Below are positions 6,782 to 15,144 of a stretch of DNA of 64,000 bases, one piece after another. The stretch's first letter is position 1. Every line of letters begins with the position of its first letter. Location: positions 62,001-126,000 of the forward strand of contig JAFXVT010000011.1 in the NCBI GenBank assembly GCA_017534835.1, read 5' to 3'. The position numbers and the translations under genes are program-made. This DNA is from Ruminococcus sp. Its GTDB lineage: Bacteria > Bacillota > Clostridia > Oscillospirales > Ruminococcaceae. The notes below the pieces were generated by a model. The model was given only the letters and a program-made list of their open reading frames with translations. It made no database searches and was not told the DNA's origin.

Positions 6782-9615
6782 AACACCTTTTCAGACTCGC
6801 TCTCAAATATGTAACGCGGCAGAAGCTCCGCACGGCGCTGATGTTTCTCAGCGTAACACTGGCAGTTTTTGTGCTGAACACATTTCTCGTCTACACCTCC
6901 AGCGGCATACGCACTCTCAGGAATACAGCTATCGAGGAATACGGCGAATGGGAGGCAGATATGAGCGGCGTGCTCGACGCCTGTGAGGACGGAGAGTCCG
7001 CGAGCGTTCACTCGGCGGTCGAGGCGGCGAATATAATTTCCGACCACGTTGCCGTCGACAAGAGCGACATATACTTATTTGACTCATATCATTTCGGCGA
7101 CCAGCTAAAGCCGGGCTCACCTGCCGGCTTTTTCAATATTGAGCTCGATAACGGCACAAGCCGGCGTATGGTCTCGGTATTCCGCAACTCGCACACCGCA
7201 GACAATGATCTCCTTGACAGATACTCCGGAAGGTTCAGTACCTTGTCTAATGGACTTGCGCGCGACGAGGTGATAGTTCCGAAGTGGTTCGCCGCGGCTG
7301 GCTATAATATCGGCGACACCTTTACGATGACGATAACTCCCGAAACCGGAATTCTCGATGAGAGCACAGAGACGATGAAGTCAGTGCGCAAAGCACTTGC
7401 AAGGATGAATGCCGAATCAGACGATCATTACTATGTCATCGACGGAGAGGAGATCGACAGAACAGAGCAAAACGGCAGAATGCTCAAAAAAATGAGCCTG
7501 ATAAGCCTTATCGACACCTACTCGGATATGAGCGATATAGAGCTGAAGGACCGCGAATTCAGCGCTCCGGTAAAGGTGACGGCTAAAATCGCCGGCTTTG
7601 ACAAAACTCCGCAGGGCTCTTCAGTAACAACCGCAATGTTTACTACAGCCCGCGAATCAGACTTTGACCTCTCACAGCTCGACGATTCGCCGCTCAGCTT
7701 CAGCCGCGACCACAACGGCACGTGCAGAGTGCTGACAAATCCGAATACCTCGTTCGAGTACAATATGGAGCTCCTCCTCAGCGACCTCGGCTTCACGGAC
7801 GAAGGCGCCTTCGATGATTTCAGATACGCAATGCACGGATACGCGATAAATATTAACACGGGATATATGCTGACCTCGTTCCGGAGCTTCGACGGTCTCG
7901 GAGAGCTGATGCCGTATGTTGCCGCGTATCTTGTACTTCTTCTTATCGTGTGGCTCTTTTCGCGATTCATCATCGACAACGCATTTGAAATATCGGTGCA
8001 GGAGAGAAGCGTACAATTCGCGGCTCTGCGAGTTATGGGAGCTTCAAAGGGACAGCTCGCTGCGCTTGTTTTCACTGAGGGGCTCTTCTACACATTTACC
8101 GCGCTCCCTATCGGCATACTGACATCTACACTTGCCTGCAAGTACGTTTTCGATTCTCTTCACGACATCGGAATGGACTATTTTGAGTTTTACGCAAGCC
8201 CGGTAACTATGCTCATCTGTGTTGCTCTCTGCCTCAGCGGTATATTCATTTCCACCTATACCTCGGCAATGTGGGCATCAAGGAAGCTCACTCCGGCAGA
8301 GGCGCTCAACTACGGCAAGCCCGTAACAAAGAAAAAGCCGAAGCGCTCAAAAAAAGAGGCAAAGTCCAAGCTTCGCCTCAGTTCCAAGCGCTTTATGATA
8401 CGCTACACGTTCAAAAACATCTTCCGCACAAAGCGACGCTTCATCATCTCATCGGTAGCTATGGGGCTCGGTGTGCTTATATTCACAATATGCTTGCAGC
8501 TCGGAATGGCTCTGTATTCCGAGCTCCGTGAGGAATTTGACTTCGACGAGCCGCGCCACGATTTCTACATCTACTGCGACGCCCTCGACGCTGACAAGAT
8601 ACAGAACGAGCTTATGGACAGCGGAAATTTCGCCTACACAAAATACGAATGTCACAGCGGAGGATGGTTCGACATAAAGGAGCTTGAAAAGCTCGGCGAC
8701 GACTTCAAGGTCATCAGCGCAAGAAACCGCTCGCAGTATCCGGACGGTATCGTTATCAACTATGATACCCTCGACAGGAACGCCTTCGAGTACAAGCAGC
8801 AGGCGCTCACTGACATAGAGTCGCCTGACCGCGAGGACGAAAAAACGAGCTATGCCGAGGTACTCGGTATGAGCTTCGAGGAGTACGAAAAATGCAAGCC
8901 TATCCTGATACTTCCGCAGGCTGATAACAGTGAATCGGTCATTTACGGCTACGGCTACAAAAAGTACGACTCTCCCCTGACACTTACAAGTCAGGAGGGT
9001 CATAAAATAGAGGTTGGCGGAGTTGCTTATGCCGGATACACTGTGAGGGTACTCGTCCCTATGAGCTGTCTGAAGGAGCAGATCAGCGAAGGAGCAAGCG
9101 CGTCCGCGAACCTGTTTATGACCGTGAAGGACTCGGAGCACTATGCTGCTGCGAAGGAGGCTGTCAGCAGGATAAAGGACGACGGAAACGAGGTATACGA
9201 CGAATACCGCGTCGGCACGGGACTTCTCGAATTCATCAGAACTATCGTTGAGATAGCGCTGATATTTATGCTCTCGATATGGCTTTGCGGTATCGTTTCT
9301 ATGATGAACACGATAAACACGAGCTCGCTCAACCGCAGCAAGGAGCTGCTGATGATGCGTGCGGTCGGAATGACACGCAGGCAGCTTACGGGTACGGTAG
9401 TTCTCGAAAGCCTGCTGTTCTCATCAGTATCAGCCATTGCAGGAACTATACTGAGTATCATCGGCTATCAGGTGATAATGCGCTGCATATTCGCGCGCCC
9501 GGATATGACGAGCAGTATCGTAACTCTCGCTGCATCTGCTGTTCTGAACATCGCGATCGCTGTCGCTGCCGCACTTCCCGGCATACGAACGATAAACCAT
9601 ACAGCTGCAAAATAA
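6778..9615 (+). CDS. FtsX-type ABC transporter permease, large form
   Basis: 945 residues with the duplicated FtsX layout: one N-terminal span (about 17-40), a long outer domain, three spans (about 375-500), a basic cytoplasmic stretch rich in Lys near 520-535, another span near 555-580, a second outer domain and three C-terminal spans (about 820-940). BceB-type permeases are nearer 650 residues with a single big loop, so this is closer to MacB/LolCE-like double permeases that do mechanotransmission or lipoprotein/peptide export rather than simple pore transport. Ends just before a strong bidirectional terminator. Substrate unknown; the linked two-component system suggests a response to envelope-active peptides. 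Confidence 0.88.
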   Translation: MKHLFRLALKYVTRQKLRTALMFLSVTLAVFVLNTFLVYTSSGIRTLRNTAIEEYGEWEADMSGVLDACEDGESASVHSAVEAANIISDHVAVDKSDIYLFDSYHFGDQLKPGSPAGFFNIELDNGTSRRMVSVFRNSHTADNDLLDRYSGRFSTLSNGLARDEVIVPKWFAAAGYNIGDTFTMTITPETGILDESTETMKSVRKALARMNAESDDHYYVIDGEEIDRTEQNGRMLKKMSLISLIDTYSDMSDIELKDREFSAPVKVTAKIAGFDKTPQGSSVTTAMFTTARESDFDLSQLDDSPLSFSRDHNGTCRVLTNPNTSFEYNMELLLSDLGFTDEGAFDDFRYAMHGYAININTGYMLTSFRSFDGLGELMPYVAAYLVLLLIVWLFSRFIIDNAFEISVQERSVQFAALRVMGASKGQLAALVFTEGLFYTFTALPIGILTSTLACKYVFDSLHDIGMDYFEFYASPVTMLICVALCLSGIFISTYTSAMWASRKLTPAEALNYGKPVTKKKPKRSKKEAKSKLRLSSKRFMIRYTFKNIFRTKRRFIISSVAMGLGVLIFTICLQLGMALYSELREEFDFDEPRHDFYIYCDALDADKIQNELMDSGNFAYTKYECHSGGWFDIKELEKLGDDFKVISARNRSQYPDGIVINYDTLDRNAFEYKQQALTDIESPDREDEKTSYAEVLGMSFEEYEKCKPILILPQADNSESVIYGYGYKKYDSPLTLTSQEGHKIEVGGVAYAGYTVRVLVPMSCLKEQISEGASASANLFMTVKDSEHYAAAKEAVSRIKDDGNEVYDEYRVGTGLLEFIRTIVEIALIFMLSIWLCGIVSMMNTINTSSLNRSKELLMMRAVGMTRRQLTGTVVLESLLFSSVSAIAGTILSIIGYQVIMRCIFARPDMTSSIVTLAASAVLNIAIAVAAALPGIRTINHTAAK

Positions 9616-9656
9616 AAACAGCGGAGGGGTCATGGACCCTTCCGCTGTTTTTATTT
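9614..9656. terminator. Bidirectional terminator between permease and upp
   Basis: A long stem (9616-9631 with 9635-9650, one bulge) with a 3-nt loop, A-rich on one side and T-rich on the other, separates the converging permease and upp genes. Confidence 0.85.
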
Positions 9657-10281
9657 ACTTAGTGCCGAATATCCTGTCGCCTGCGTCGCCGACACCGGGA
9701 ACGATGTACTTGTCCTCATTGAGGCCGCTGTCGATAACGCCTGTGTAGATCTCAACGTCCGGATGAGCCTTCTGAAGGGCTTCAACACCCTCGGGAGAAG
9801 AGATGATACACATAAACTTGATGTTCTTGACGCCAAGCTTCTTTATCTCGGTGATAGCAGCAGTTGCCGAATTACCGGTTGCAAGCATCGGGTCAACGAT
9901 AATGACCTCACGCTCGTCGATGTCCTCGGGCATCTTTGAGTAATACTGAACAGCGTCATTCGTGCCGGGGTCGCGGAAGATACCGATGTGACCTATCTTA
10001 GCTGCCGGAACGAGCGAAGTAACGCCGTCTACCATTCCGAGTCCTGCGCGGAGGATAGGTACGATAGCAAGCTTCTTGCCGGAGATGACCTTTGTCTTGG
10101 CAACTGCGATAGGTGTTTCGAGCTCTATCTCCTTGAGCGGAAGATCGCGTGTTGCCTCGTAGCAGATGAACATCGCTACCTCGGATACGAGCTCACGGAA
10201 CTCCTTTGTACCGGTATTCTTGTCTCTCAGAAGAGATATTTTATGCTGAACGAGCGGATGGTCTATGATATGTAATGCCAT
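9655..10281 (-). CDS. upp: Uracil phosphoribosyltransferase
   Basis: 208 residues, the normal length. Converts uracil and PRPP to UMP in pyrimidine salvage. The PRPP-binding loop [11 protein letters not shown] (about 129-139), the RAGLGM segment near 78 and the C-terminal [11 protein letters not shown] are diagnostic. The start at 10281 (MALHIIDHP) follows AAGGAGG; an in-frame upstream start lies 30 bp earlier inside the end of rpiB. Last gene of the fhs-tsaE-tsaB-rpiB-upp cluster. Confidence 0.97.
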   Translation of the reverse strand: MALHIIDHPLVQHKISLLRDKNTGTKEFRELVSEVAMFICYEATRDLPLKEIELETPIAVAKTKVISGKKLAIVPILRAGLGMVDGVTSLVPAAKIGHIGIFRDPGTNDAVQYYSKMPEDIDEREVIIVDPMLATGNSATAAITEIKKLGVKNIKFMCIISSPEGVEALQKAHPDVEIYTGVIDSGLNEDKYIVPGVGDAGDRIFGTK

Positions 10282-10294
10282 TGAAGATTCCTCC

Positions 10295-10732
10295 TTAATT
10301 ATTGTTTTCAATATCGGTTATGAGGTCGATACGGCGCTGATGGCGTCCGCCCTCGAAGCCTGTAGTGACGAATATCTCCGCAAGCTCGCAGGCAAGACCG
10401 CTCCCGATAACTCTCGCGCCCATGCACATTATGTTGCTGTTATTGTGAAGACGGGTGAACTTCGTTGAGAAGCTGTCGGAGCATACGGCAGCTCTGATAC
10501 CCTTTATCTTGTTCGCGGCGATGGACATTCCGATGCCGGTGCCGCAGATAAGGATACCCTTTTCACATTCTCCGGAAGTAACAAGACCGCATACAGTCTT
10601 CGCCATGTCCGGGTAATCGCACGGTTCACCGTCCGTACCCATATCACGGAGCTCAAAGCCCTTTTCTGTCAGGTATTCGATGACTGCCTTCTTCATCTCA
10701 ACTCCTGCGTGGTCACAGCCAATTGCTATCAT
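10295..10732 (-). CDS. rpiB: Ribose-5-phosphate isomerase B
   Basis: 145 residues of the RpiB/LacAB family. It begins [13 protein letters not shown] and has the [17 protein letters not shown] anion-hole loop and the GGRHQRR C-terminal phosphate-binding segment. The catalytic position after GILICGTG and the base Cys in ILICGTG are present, fitting RpiB rather than a galactose-6-phosphate isomerase subunit. It interconverts ribose-5-P and ribulose-5-P in the non-oxidative pentose phosphate pathway. Two bases separate it from tsaB. Confidence 0.95.
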   Translation of the reverse strand: MIAIGCDHAGVEMKKAVIEYLTEKGFELRDMGTDGEPCDYPDMAKTVCGLVTSGECEKGILICGTGIGMSIAANKIKGIRAAVCSDSFSTKFTRLHNNSNIMCMGARVIGSGLACELAEIFVTTGFEGGRHQRRIDLITDIENNN

Positions 10733-10734
10733 AT

Positions 10735-11442
10735 TTATCCCTCCTTGTTTCCGAGCTTGTCCTGAAGGTCTTTTTCAGCCTTTACCTTTTGCAGATAAGA
10801 GACCTCAAGCTCATCAGCGCTCACAAGCTCCTTTGATACCGCCGCAAGACAGACTCCGTTCGCATTCTGGAGCCTTCCCATCGGCGGTGCTATATTCAGC
10901 ATCGGTGAGCGGTAATCCGTAAAGAAATCCGCCGCACCGTCTCCGCAGAGCAGTGCCTCAGTCCCGTTGAACGCGAGGAACTGCGCGAGCTCATCGCGGC
11001 TTATTATCTGCTCATCGCAGATAGGCTCAAGAGCGTACCCGTCACTTTTGTATGAGCAGGTGTAGACGAGCTCTCCCCTTGCCTTCATAACAGAGCAGAT
11101 AGTGCCCTTGTAAGCGACATTATTATAAGCGAGCCCCTCCAGTGTCGAGACTCCGCAGCACTTGCAGCCGAGAGCGAACCCCATCGCCTTCACAGCCGCG
11201 ACGCCTATCCTCAGACCGGTATAGCTTCCCGGTCCGTCCGCAACGGCGACAGCCCCGATGTCATTGACCGTTTTGCCGGTCTGTTCAAGAATGTCCTTCA
11301 CCATCGGCATTATGACCTGAGAATGCGTTTTCTGAGTATAGAGCGTTGACTCCGCGAGGAATATCTCGCTGTCCGTATCGAACAGGGCAGCGGAAGCCGT
11401 CTTCCCCGAAGTATCAATCCCAAGCAGCAGCAAATCTTCCAC
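10735..11442 (-). CDS. tsaB: tRNA threonylcarbamoyladenosine biosynthesis protein TsaB
   Basis: 235 residues of the ASKHA-fold TsaB family: LGIDTSGKTASAAL near the N terminus, THSQVIMPM (the helix equivalent to the metal site of TsaD) and the hallmark VADGPGSYTGLRIG at about 68-81. TsaB is the non-catalytic partner of TsaD and TsaE in making the t6A37 modification of ANN-decoding tRNAs. Overlaps tsaE by 29 bp, a typical pairing. Confidence 0.95.
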   Translation of the reverse strand: MEDLLLLGIDTSGKTASAALFDTDSEIFLAESTLYTQKTHSQVIMPMVKDILEQTGKTVNDIGAVAVADGPGSYTGLRIGVAAVKAMGFALGCKCCGVSTLEGLAYNNVAYKGTICSVMKARGELVYTCSYKSDGYALEPICDEQIISRDELAQFLAFNGTEALLCGDGAADFFTDYRSPMLNIAPPMGRLQNANGVCLAAVSKELVSADELEVSYLQKVKAEKDLQDKLGNKEG

Positions 11443-11854
11443 CGTCCTCTATGATTATCTCACGCTCGTTCTCGCTGAGCGGATCTATAGTTATGTATAT
11501 CGTATTTTCTGGTAGGAACTGCGCGATATTCTCCGACCACTCTACAGCAGCGACGTTGTTCTCGAAATCGTAATCGTAAAAGCCGGTCGATTCGAGCCCC
11601 TCCTCGGTGCTGATGCGGTACATATCGAAGTGATACAGCGTTATCTCACTGCCGCGGTACTCGTTGACGAGGGCAAAGGTCGGAGAGCTGACATTGTCCC
11701 CGAGCCCGAGACCTATCGCAAGTCCCCGCGTGAACGTGGTCTTGCCTGCGCCGAGACCGCCCTTGTATGCTATCATATCTCCCGGACGGAGCATCGAGCC
11801 GAGCTTCTGTGCGGCTCTGACCGTCTCCTCCGGCGAATGTGTGACTATTTTCAT
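11414..11854 (-). CDS. tsaE: tRNA threonylcarbamoyladenosine biosynthesis ATPase TsaE
   Basis: 146 residues with a P-loop GGLGAGKTTFTRG (about 33-45), the SSPTFALVNEY switch and YHFDMYR segment that define TsaE (YjeE). It hydrolyses ATP to reset the TsaB-TsaD complex. It starts one base after the fhs stop and overlaps tsaB, showing co-translation. Confidence 0.95.
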   Translation of the reverse strand: MKIVTHSPEETVRAAQKLGSMLRPGDMIAYKGGLGAGKTTFTRGLAIGLGLGDNVSSPTFALVNEYRGSEITLYHFDMYRISTEEGLESTGFYDYDFENNVAAVEWSENIAQFLPENTIYITIDPLSENEREIIIEDGGRFAAAWD

Positions 11855-11855
11855 A

Positions 11856-13541
11856 TCAGAAAAGACCCGTGATATTGCCGTTCACGTCGCAGTCGATATT
11901 GAGTGCCGAGGGAACCTTGGGAAGTCCCGGCATAGTGAGTATATCGCCTGTATAGATGACAACGAAGCCTGCGCCTGATGAAACTCTTGCATCACGGACA
12001 GTGATATTGAAGCCCTTCGGCTTTCCGAGCAGAGCCGGATTATCCGAGAGCGAATACTGAGTCTTCGCAACGCATATCGGGAGGTCACGGAAGCCAATAG
12101 ACTCTATCTCCTTGATAGCCTTGTCAGCAGCAGCGGTATATGTTACGCCGTCTGCGCGGTAAATCTCACGTGCGACCTTCTCTATCTTGTCCTTTATCGA
12201 AAGCTCCTTCGCATAGAGCGGACGGAACTTCTCGTCATTCCCGTCGGTGAGCGCGATAGTCTCGCATACCTTGTTTGCGAGGTCCTTACCGCCTTCGCCG
12301 CCCTTTGCGAACACCTCGCACATCGAGACCTCAACGCCCATTTCAGCGCAGAAGTCCTGAACGAACTTTATCTCCTGCTCGGTGTCGCTCTCGAAGCGGT
12401 TGATAGCTACGACAACGGGTACGTGGAATTTATGCATATTCTCGATGTGGGTCTGAAGGTTCACGATGCCCTTTTCAAGAGCCCACATATTCTCCTTGGC
12501 AAGCTCAGCCTTGGGAACTCTGCCGTTGTATTTGAGTGCGCGGATAGTAGCTACAAGAACAACGCAGGAAGGAGTGAGACCGCCGTAGCGGCACTTGATG
12601 TCGAAGAACTTTTCAGCGCCGAGGTCCGAGCCGAAGCCAGCCTCGGTTATGCAGTAGTCGCCGAGCTTGAGTGCGAGCTTTGTGGCGCGGATAGAGTTGC
12701 AGCCGTGTGCGATATTTGCGAAGGGACCGCCGTGGATGAATGCCGGATTATTCTCGAGAGTCTGTACGAGATTCGGCTTGAGAGCATCCTTGAGCAGAGC
12801 AGTCATCGCGCCCGTGCAGCCGAGCGACTTTGCGAAAACAGGCTCGCCGTCGAGGTCATATGCAACAAGGATATTTCCGAGGCGCTCTTTAAGGTCGCCG
12901 AGGTCGGTCGCAAGGCAGAGAATAGCCATTATCTCGGAGGCAACAGTGATATTGAATCCGTCCTCGCGGGGTACACCGTTTGCCTTTCCGCCGAGTCCTA
13001 CAACGATATTGCGGAGTGCGCGGTCGTTCATATCCATACATCTCTTGAAGAGGATACGGCGCTGATCTATGCGGAGCTCGTTGCCCTGCTGGATATGGTT
13101 GTCGAGAATAGCGCAGAGCAGATTGTTCGCGGCTGTGATAGCGTGCATATCACCCGTAAAATGGAGGTTTATGTCCTCCATCGGAACTACCTGAGCATAG
13201 CCGCCGCCGGCAGCACCGCCCTTGATACCGAAAACAGGTCCGAGCGAGGGCTCACGCAGAGCAAGGACAGCCTTCTTCCCGATCTTTCCCATAGCCTCGG
13301 CAAGACCGACACTTACGGTAGTTTTGCCCTCTCCGGCTGGAGTGGGATTGATAGCAGTAACGAGAATGAGCTTGCCGTCCTCCCTGAAAGCGAGTGACGA
13401 ATACAGGCTCTCCGAGAGCTTTGCCTTATAGTGTCCGTACGGCTCAAGGCAGTCCTCACTTATGCCGAGGTCAGCAGCGATCTCAGTGATCTTCTTCATT
13501 TTTGCGTTCTGTGCGATCTCTATATCTGATAGCATAGACAT
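11856..13541 (-). CDS. fhs: Formate-tetrahydrofolate ligase
   Basis: 561 residues, the family's usual 555-560. ATP-dependent formation of 10-formyl-THF from formate and THF, feeding purine synthesis (purL is at the far end of the window) and C1 metabolism. Signatures: the ATP loop [14 protein letters not shown] (about 67-80), [22 protein letters not shown] split around residue 97-118 and the [10 protein letters not shown] segment. It has its own promoter at 13569-13597 and heads the five-gene minus-strand cluster. Confidence 0.98.
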   Translation of the reverse strand: MSMLSDIEIAQNAKMKKITEIAADLGISEDCLEPYGHYKAKLSESLYSSLAFREDGKLILVTAINPTPAGEGKTTVSVGLAEAMGKIGKKAVLALREPSLGPVFGIKGGAAGGGYAQVVPMEDINLHFTGDMHAITAANNLLCAILDNHIQQGNELRIDQRRILFKRCMDMNDRALRNIVVGLGGKANGVPREDGFNITVASEIMAILCLATDLGDLKERLGNILVAYDLDGEPVFAKSLGCTGAMTALLKDALKPNLVQTLENNPAFIHGGPFANIAHGCNSIRATKLALKLGDYCITEAGFGSDLGAEKFFDIKCRYGGLTPSCVVLVATIRALKYNGRVPKAELAKENMWALEKGIVNLQTHIENMHKFHVPVVVAINRFESDTEQEIKFVQDFCAEMGVEVSMCEVFAKGGEGGKDLANKVCETIALTDGNDEKFRPLYAKELSIKDKIEKVAREIYRADGVTYTAAADKAIKEIESIGFRDLPICVAKTQYSLSDNPALLGKPKGFNITVRDARVSSGAGFVVIYTGDILTMPGLPKVPSALNIDCDVNGNITGLF

Positions 13542-13568
13542 ATCCTCCGTTCAGTTAATGATACTACT

Positions 13569-13619
13569 ATTATATCACATCGTTCAACGAATAGCAAGGG
13601 CACGGGACAAAAAACTTCC
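13569..13619 (-). promoter_or_regulatory. Promoter of fhs with upstream repeated element
   Basis: On the reverse strand TTGCTA (13597-13592) and TATAAT (13574-13569) with 17-bp spacing. The stretch 13619-13590 (GGAAGT, T-run, CCCGTG, CCCTTGCTATT) is another copy of the element seen before the glutamine synthetase, kinase and peptidase promoters. Confidence 0.75.
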
Positions 13620-13683
13620 TGCCGGCGATCCTTTGCTGAAATTAGCTGAGACTTGTCATATATTGTCAAATACCGCCATATAC

Positions 13684-13712
13684 TTGACTTAAAGATCTTC
13701 CGGTGATATAAT
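13684..13712 (+). promoter_or_regulatory. Promoter of the dockerin protein gene
   Basis: TTGACT (13684-13689) and TATAAT (13707-13712), 17-bp spacer, 30 bp upstream of the start codon. Confidence 0.7.
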
Positions 13713-13741
13713 AAATATATACTACATCACGGAGGGACGTT

Positions 13742-14677
13742 ATGAACAAACTTATCTCAACTGCAATATCACTTGTATTGACCGCTGCATATACTGCTCC
13801 AGCCGTTCTTGCCGCAGACGAAACGCCGGAATACATCCCTTCAATGTACTTCCGTGCAAACGAATCAGACGGCATCGCTCCCGGAAAGGACGGAAACGTC
13901 GTGCTCTTCCGCTCTGATCTGCCGGAGAACAGCGAGATAATTGTAAATGCTTCGGTGTTCATCGCTGACGAATCGCTCACCTGCTGGTACGTTCACCCTG
14001 TCTGGAAATGCGCGAGCGGACACGTTGTCCTTGACGGTCTCGTTGACCCTGTCCCGATGCAGGATGGTGTACCGAACCTCGAATACGCATACGCTGAAAA
14101 GGACGAAAACGGCGAGCTCACATCGAAGCTCTACGGCACTCTTGTCAGCCGCGATGAACGCTATAACACGCTTTCCTTCACAAGTCAGGTCGTATCGAAA
14201 TCGAACCGCGCACCGATGGTACCCTACGGCGAAAAGAGCGACAGCTATCCGCTGACAAGCTTTGATATGCATATCGCTGCGGACGCTCCCGACGGTGTAT
14301 ACGAGGTCTATTTCCTCGCACAAGCCGAGGACTACGAGGACCAGCGCACAACTCAGGTCGGTATGCGGACCGAGGAAGCTTCGGTGATCGCCGCTCCAGA
14401 AATGACACCGCTGAAGGTGACGCTCACAAGTGAGGTATTCGGGGACGTGAACGGCGACAAAAAGGTAGATTCAAACGATGCATCAGCAGTTCTTGCCGCC
14501 TACTCGAAAGTCTCGACAGGTGCGGAACACGGTCTTTCCGACGTTCAGGCTGCCTGCGGAGATACTGACAGGGACGGTCAGCTCAGCTCAAAGGACGCCT
14601 CCGCTATCCTTTCGTATTACACTTACCTCTCCACCAGCGGCGAGGACGTAAAAACTCTTGCAGAATTTCTGAAATAA
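13742..14677 (+). CDS. Secreted dockerin protein with beta-rich N-terminal domain
   Basis: 311 residues. A Sec signal peptide (about 1-24, ending VLAADE) precedes a beta-rich domain of about 200 residues. The C terminus is a type I dockerin with two calcium loops, GDVNGDKKVDSNDAS (about 238-252) and GDTDRDGQLSSKDAS, each followed by an aliphatic helix. The N-terminal domain ends with LTSFDMHIAADAPDGVYEV, a pattern that recalls cohesin or Ig-like sandwich domains; this is inference. No catalytic residues are evident, so a binding or structural role on a cellulosome-type scaffold is more likely than hydrolysis. Single gene with its own promoter and terminator. Start follows GGAGGG. Confidence 0.85.
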   Translation: MNKLISTAISLVLTAAYTAPAVLAADETPEYIPSMYFRANESDGIAPGKDGNVVLFRSDLPENSEIIVNASVFIADESLTCWYVHPVWKCASGHVVLDGLVDPVPMQDGVPNLEYAYAEKDENGELTSKLYGTLVSRDERYNTLSFTSQVVSKSNRAPMVPYGEKSDSYPLTSFDMHIAADAPDGVYEVYFLAQAEDYEDQRTTQVGMRTEEASVIAAPEMTPLKVTLTSEVFGDVNGDKKVDSNDASAVLAAYSKVSTGAEHGLSDVQAACGDTDRDGQLSSKDASAILSYYTYLSTSGEDVKTLAEFLK

Positions 14678-14680
14678 CAA

Positions 14681-14717
14681 ATGAACCGGCTCTCTCTTCG
14701 GGAGCCGGTCATTTTTA
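14681..14717. terminator. Bidirectional terminator
   Basis: ACCGGCTC (14685-14692) pairs with GAGCCGGT (14702-14709), extended by flanking A and T runs on either side, between two converging genes. Confidence 0.85.
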
Positions 14718-15122
14718 TCTGTTTGCATCCTTTGCCTTTTTATATTCGATATACCATTCACGGTACTCATCATAGCTTGAAAAACGTTTGTTGCCGTCTT
14801 TATCACACAGCTGATCTACCGGTGGGACATACCCCCAATGTCCGTCTACCTTGTCTGTCCACCACATCCCGCTGGGGCTGAGTTTTCCGCTTATCGCTCC
14901 GCTGATACACAGCAGTGCAACTCCAAGGATAAAACTTGCTATGAACAATTTCGTAGCTGATGAGGCATTTGTAAAGTCCATTCGTATGTTCAGCTTTTTA
15001 GTTATAAAAACCAAAAGTATCATTGCAAGCACCGAAAAAAACACGATACCGAGAAAGGTCTTCAGACTGCTTCCGTTACGATAATAATAAAAAATCTCTA
15101 CCTGATCGTTAGCCAGGATCAT
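14715..15122 (-). CDS. Small membrane protein of unknown function
   Basis: 135 residues with two predicted membrane spans (about 24-42 and 58-78), and a C-terminal soluble tail rich in Trp, Tyr and Lys. I take the ATG at 15122, with GGAGGTG just upstream, rather than a longer frame from 15170 that would overlap the preceding glycosidase. I do not recognise the family. It lies 22 bp after the dockerin glycosidase on the same strand and may be co-transcribed. Confidence 0.7.
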   Translation of the reverse strand: MILANDQVEIFYYYRNGSSLKTFLGIVFFSVLAMILLVFITKKLNIRMDFTNASSATKLFIASFILGVALLCISGAISGKLSPSGMWWTDKVDGHWGYVPPVDQLCDKDGNKRFSSYDEYREWYIEYKKAKDANR

Positions 15123-15144
15123 ACATAAACACCTCCATTGATCG

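Noticed and set aside
12423..13397. 324-residue forward frame opposite fhs
   Set aside because: Antisense shadow; fhs is unmistakable on the reverse strand.
11856..13620. Folate or purine riboswitch before fhs or purL
   Set aside because: The fhs leader is only about 25 nt long and purL has no long leader, so there is no room for a known aptamer.
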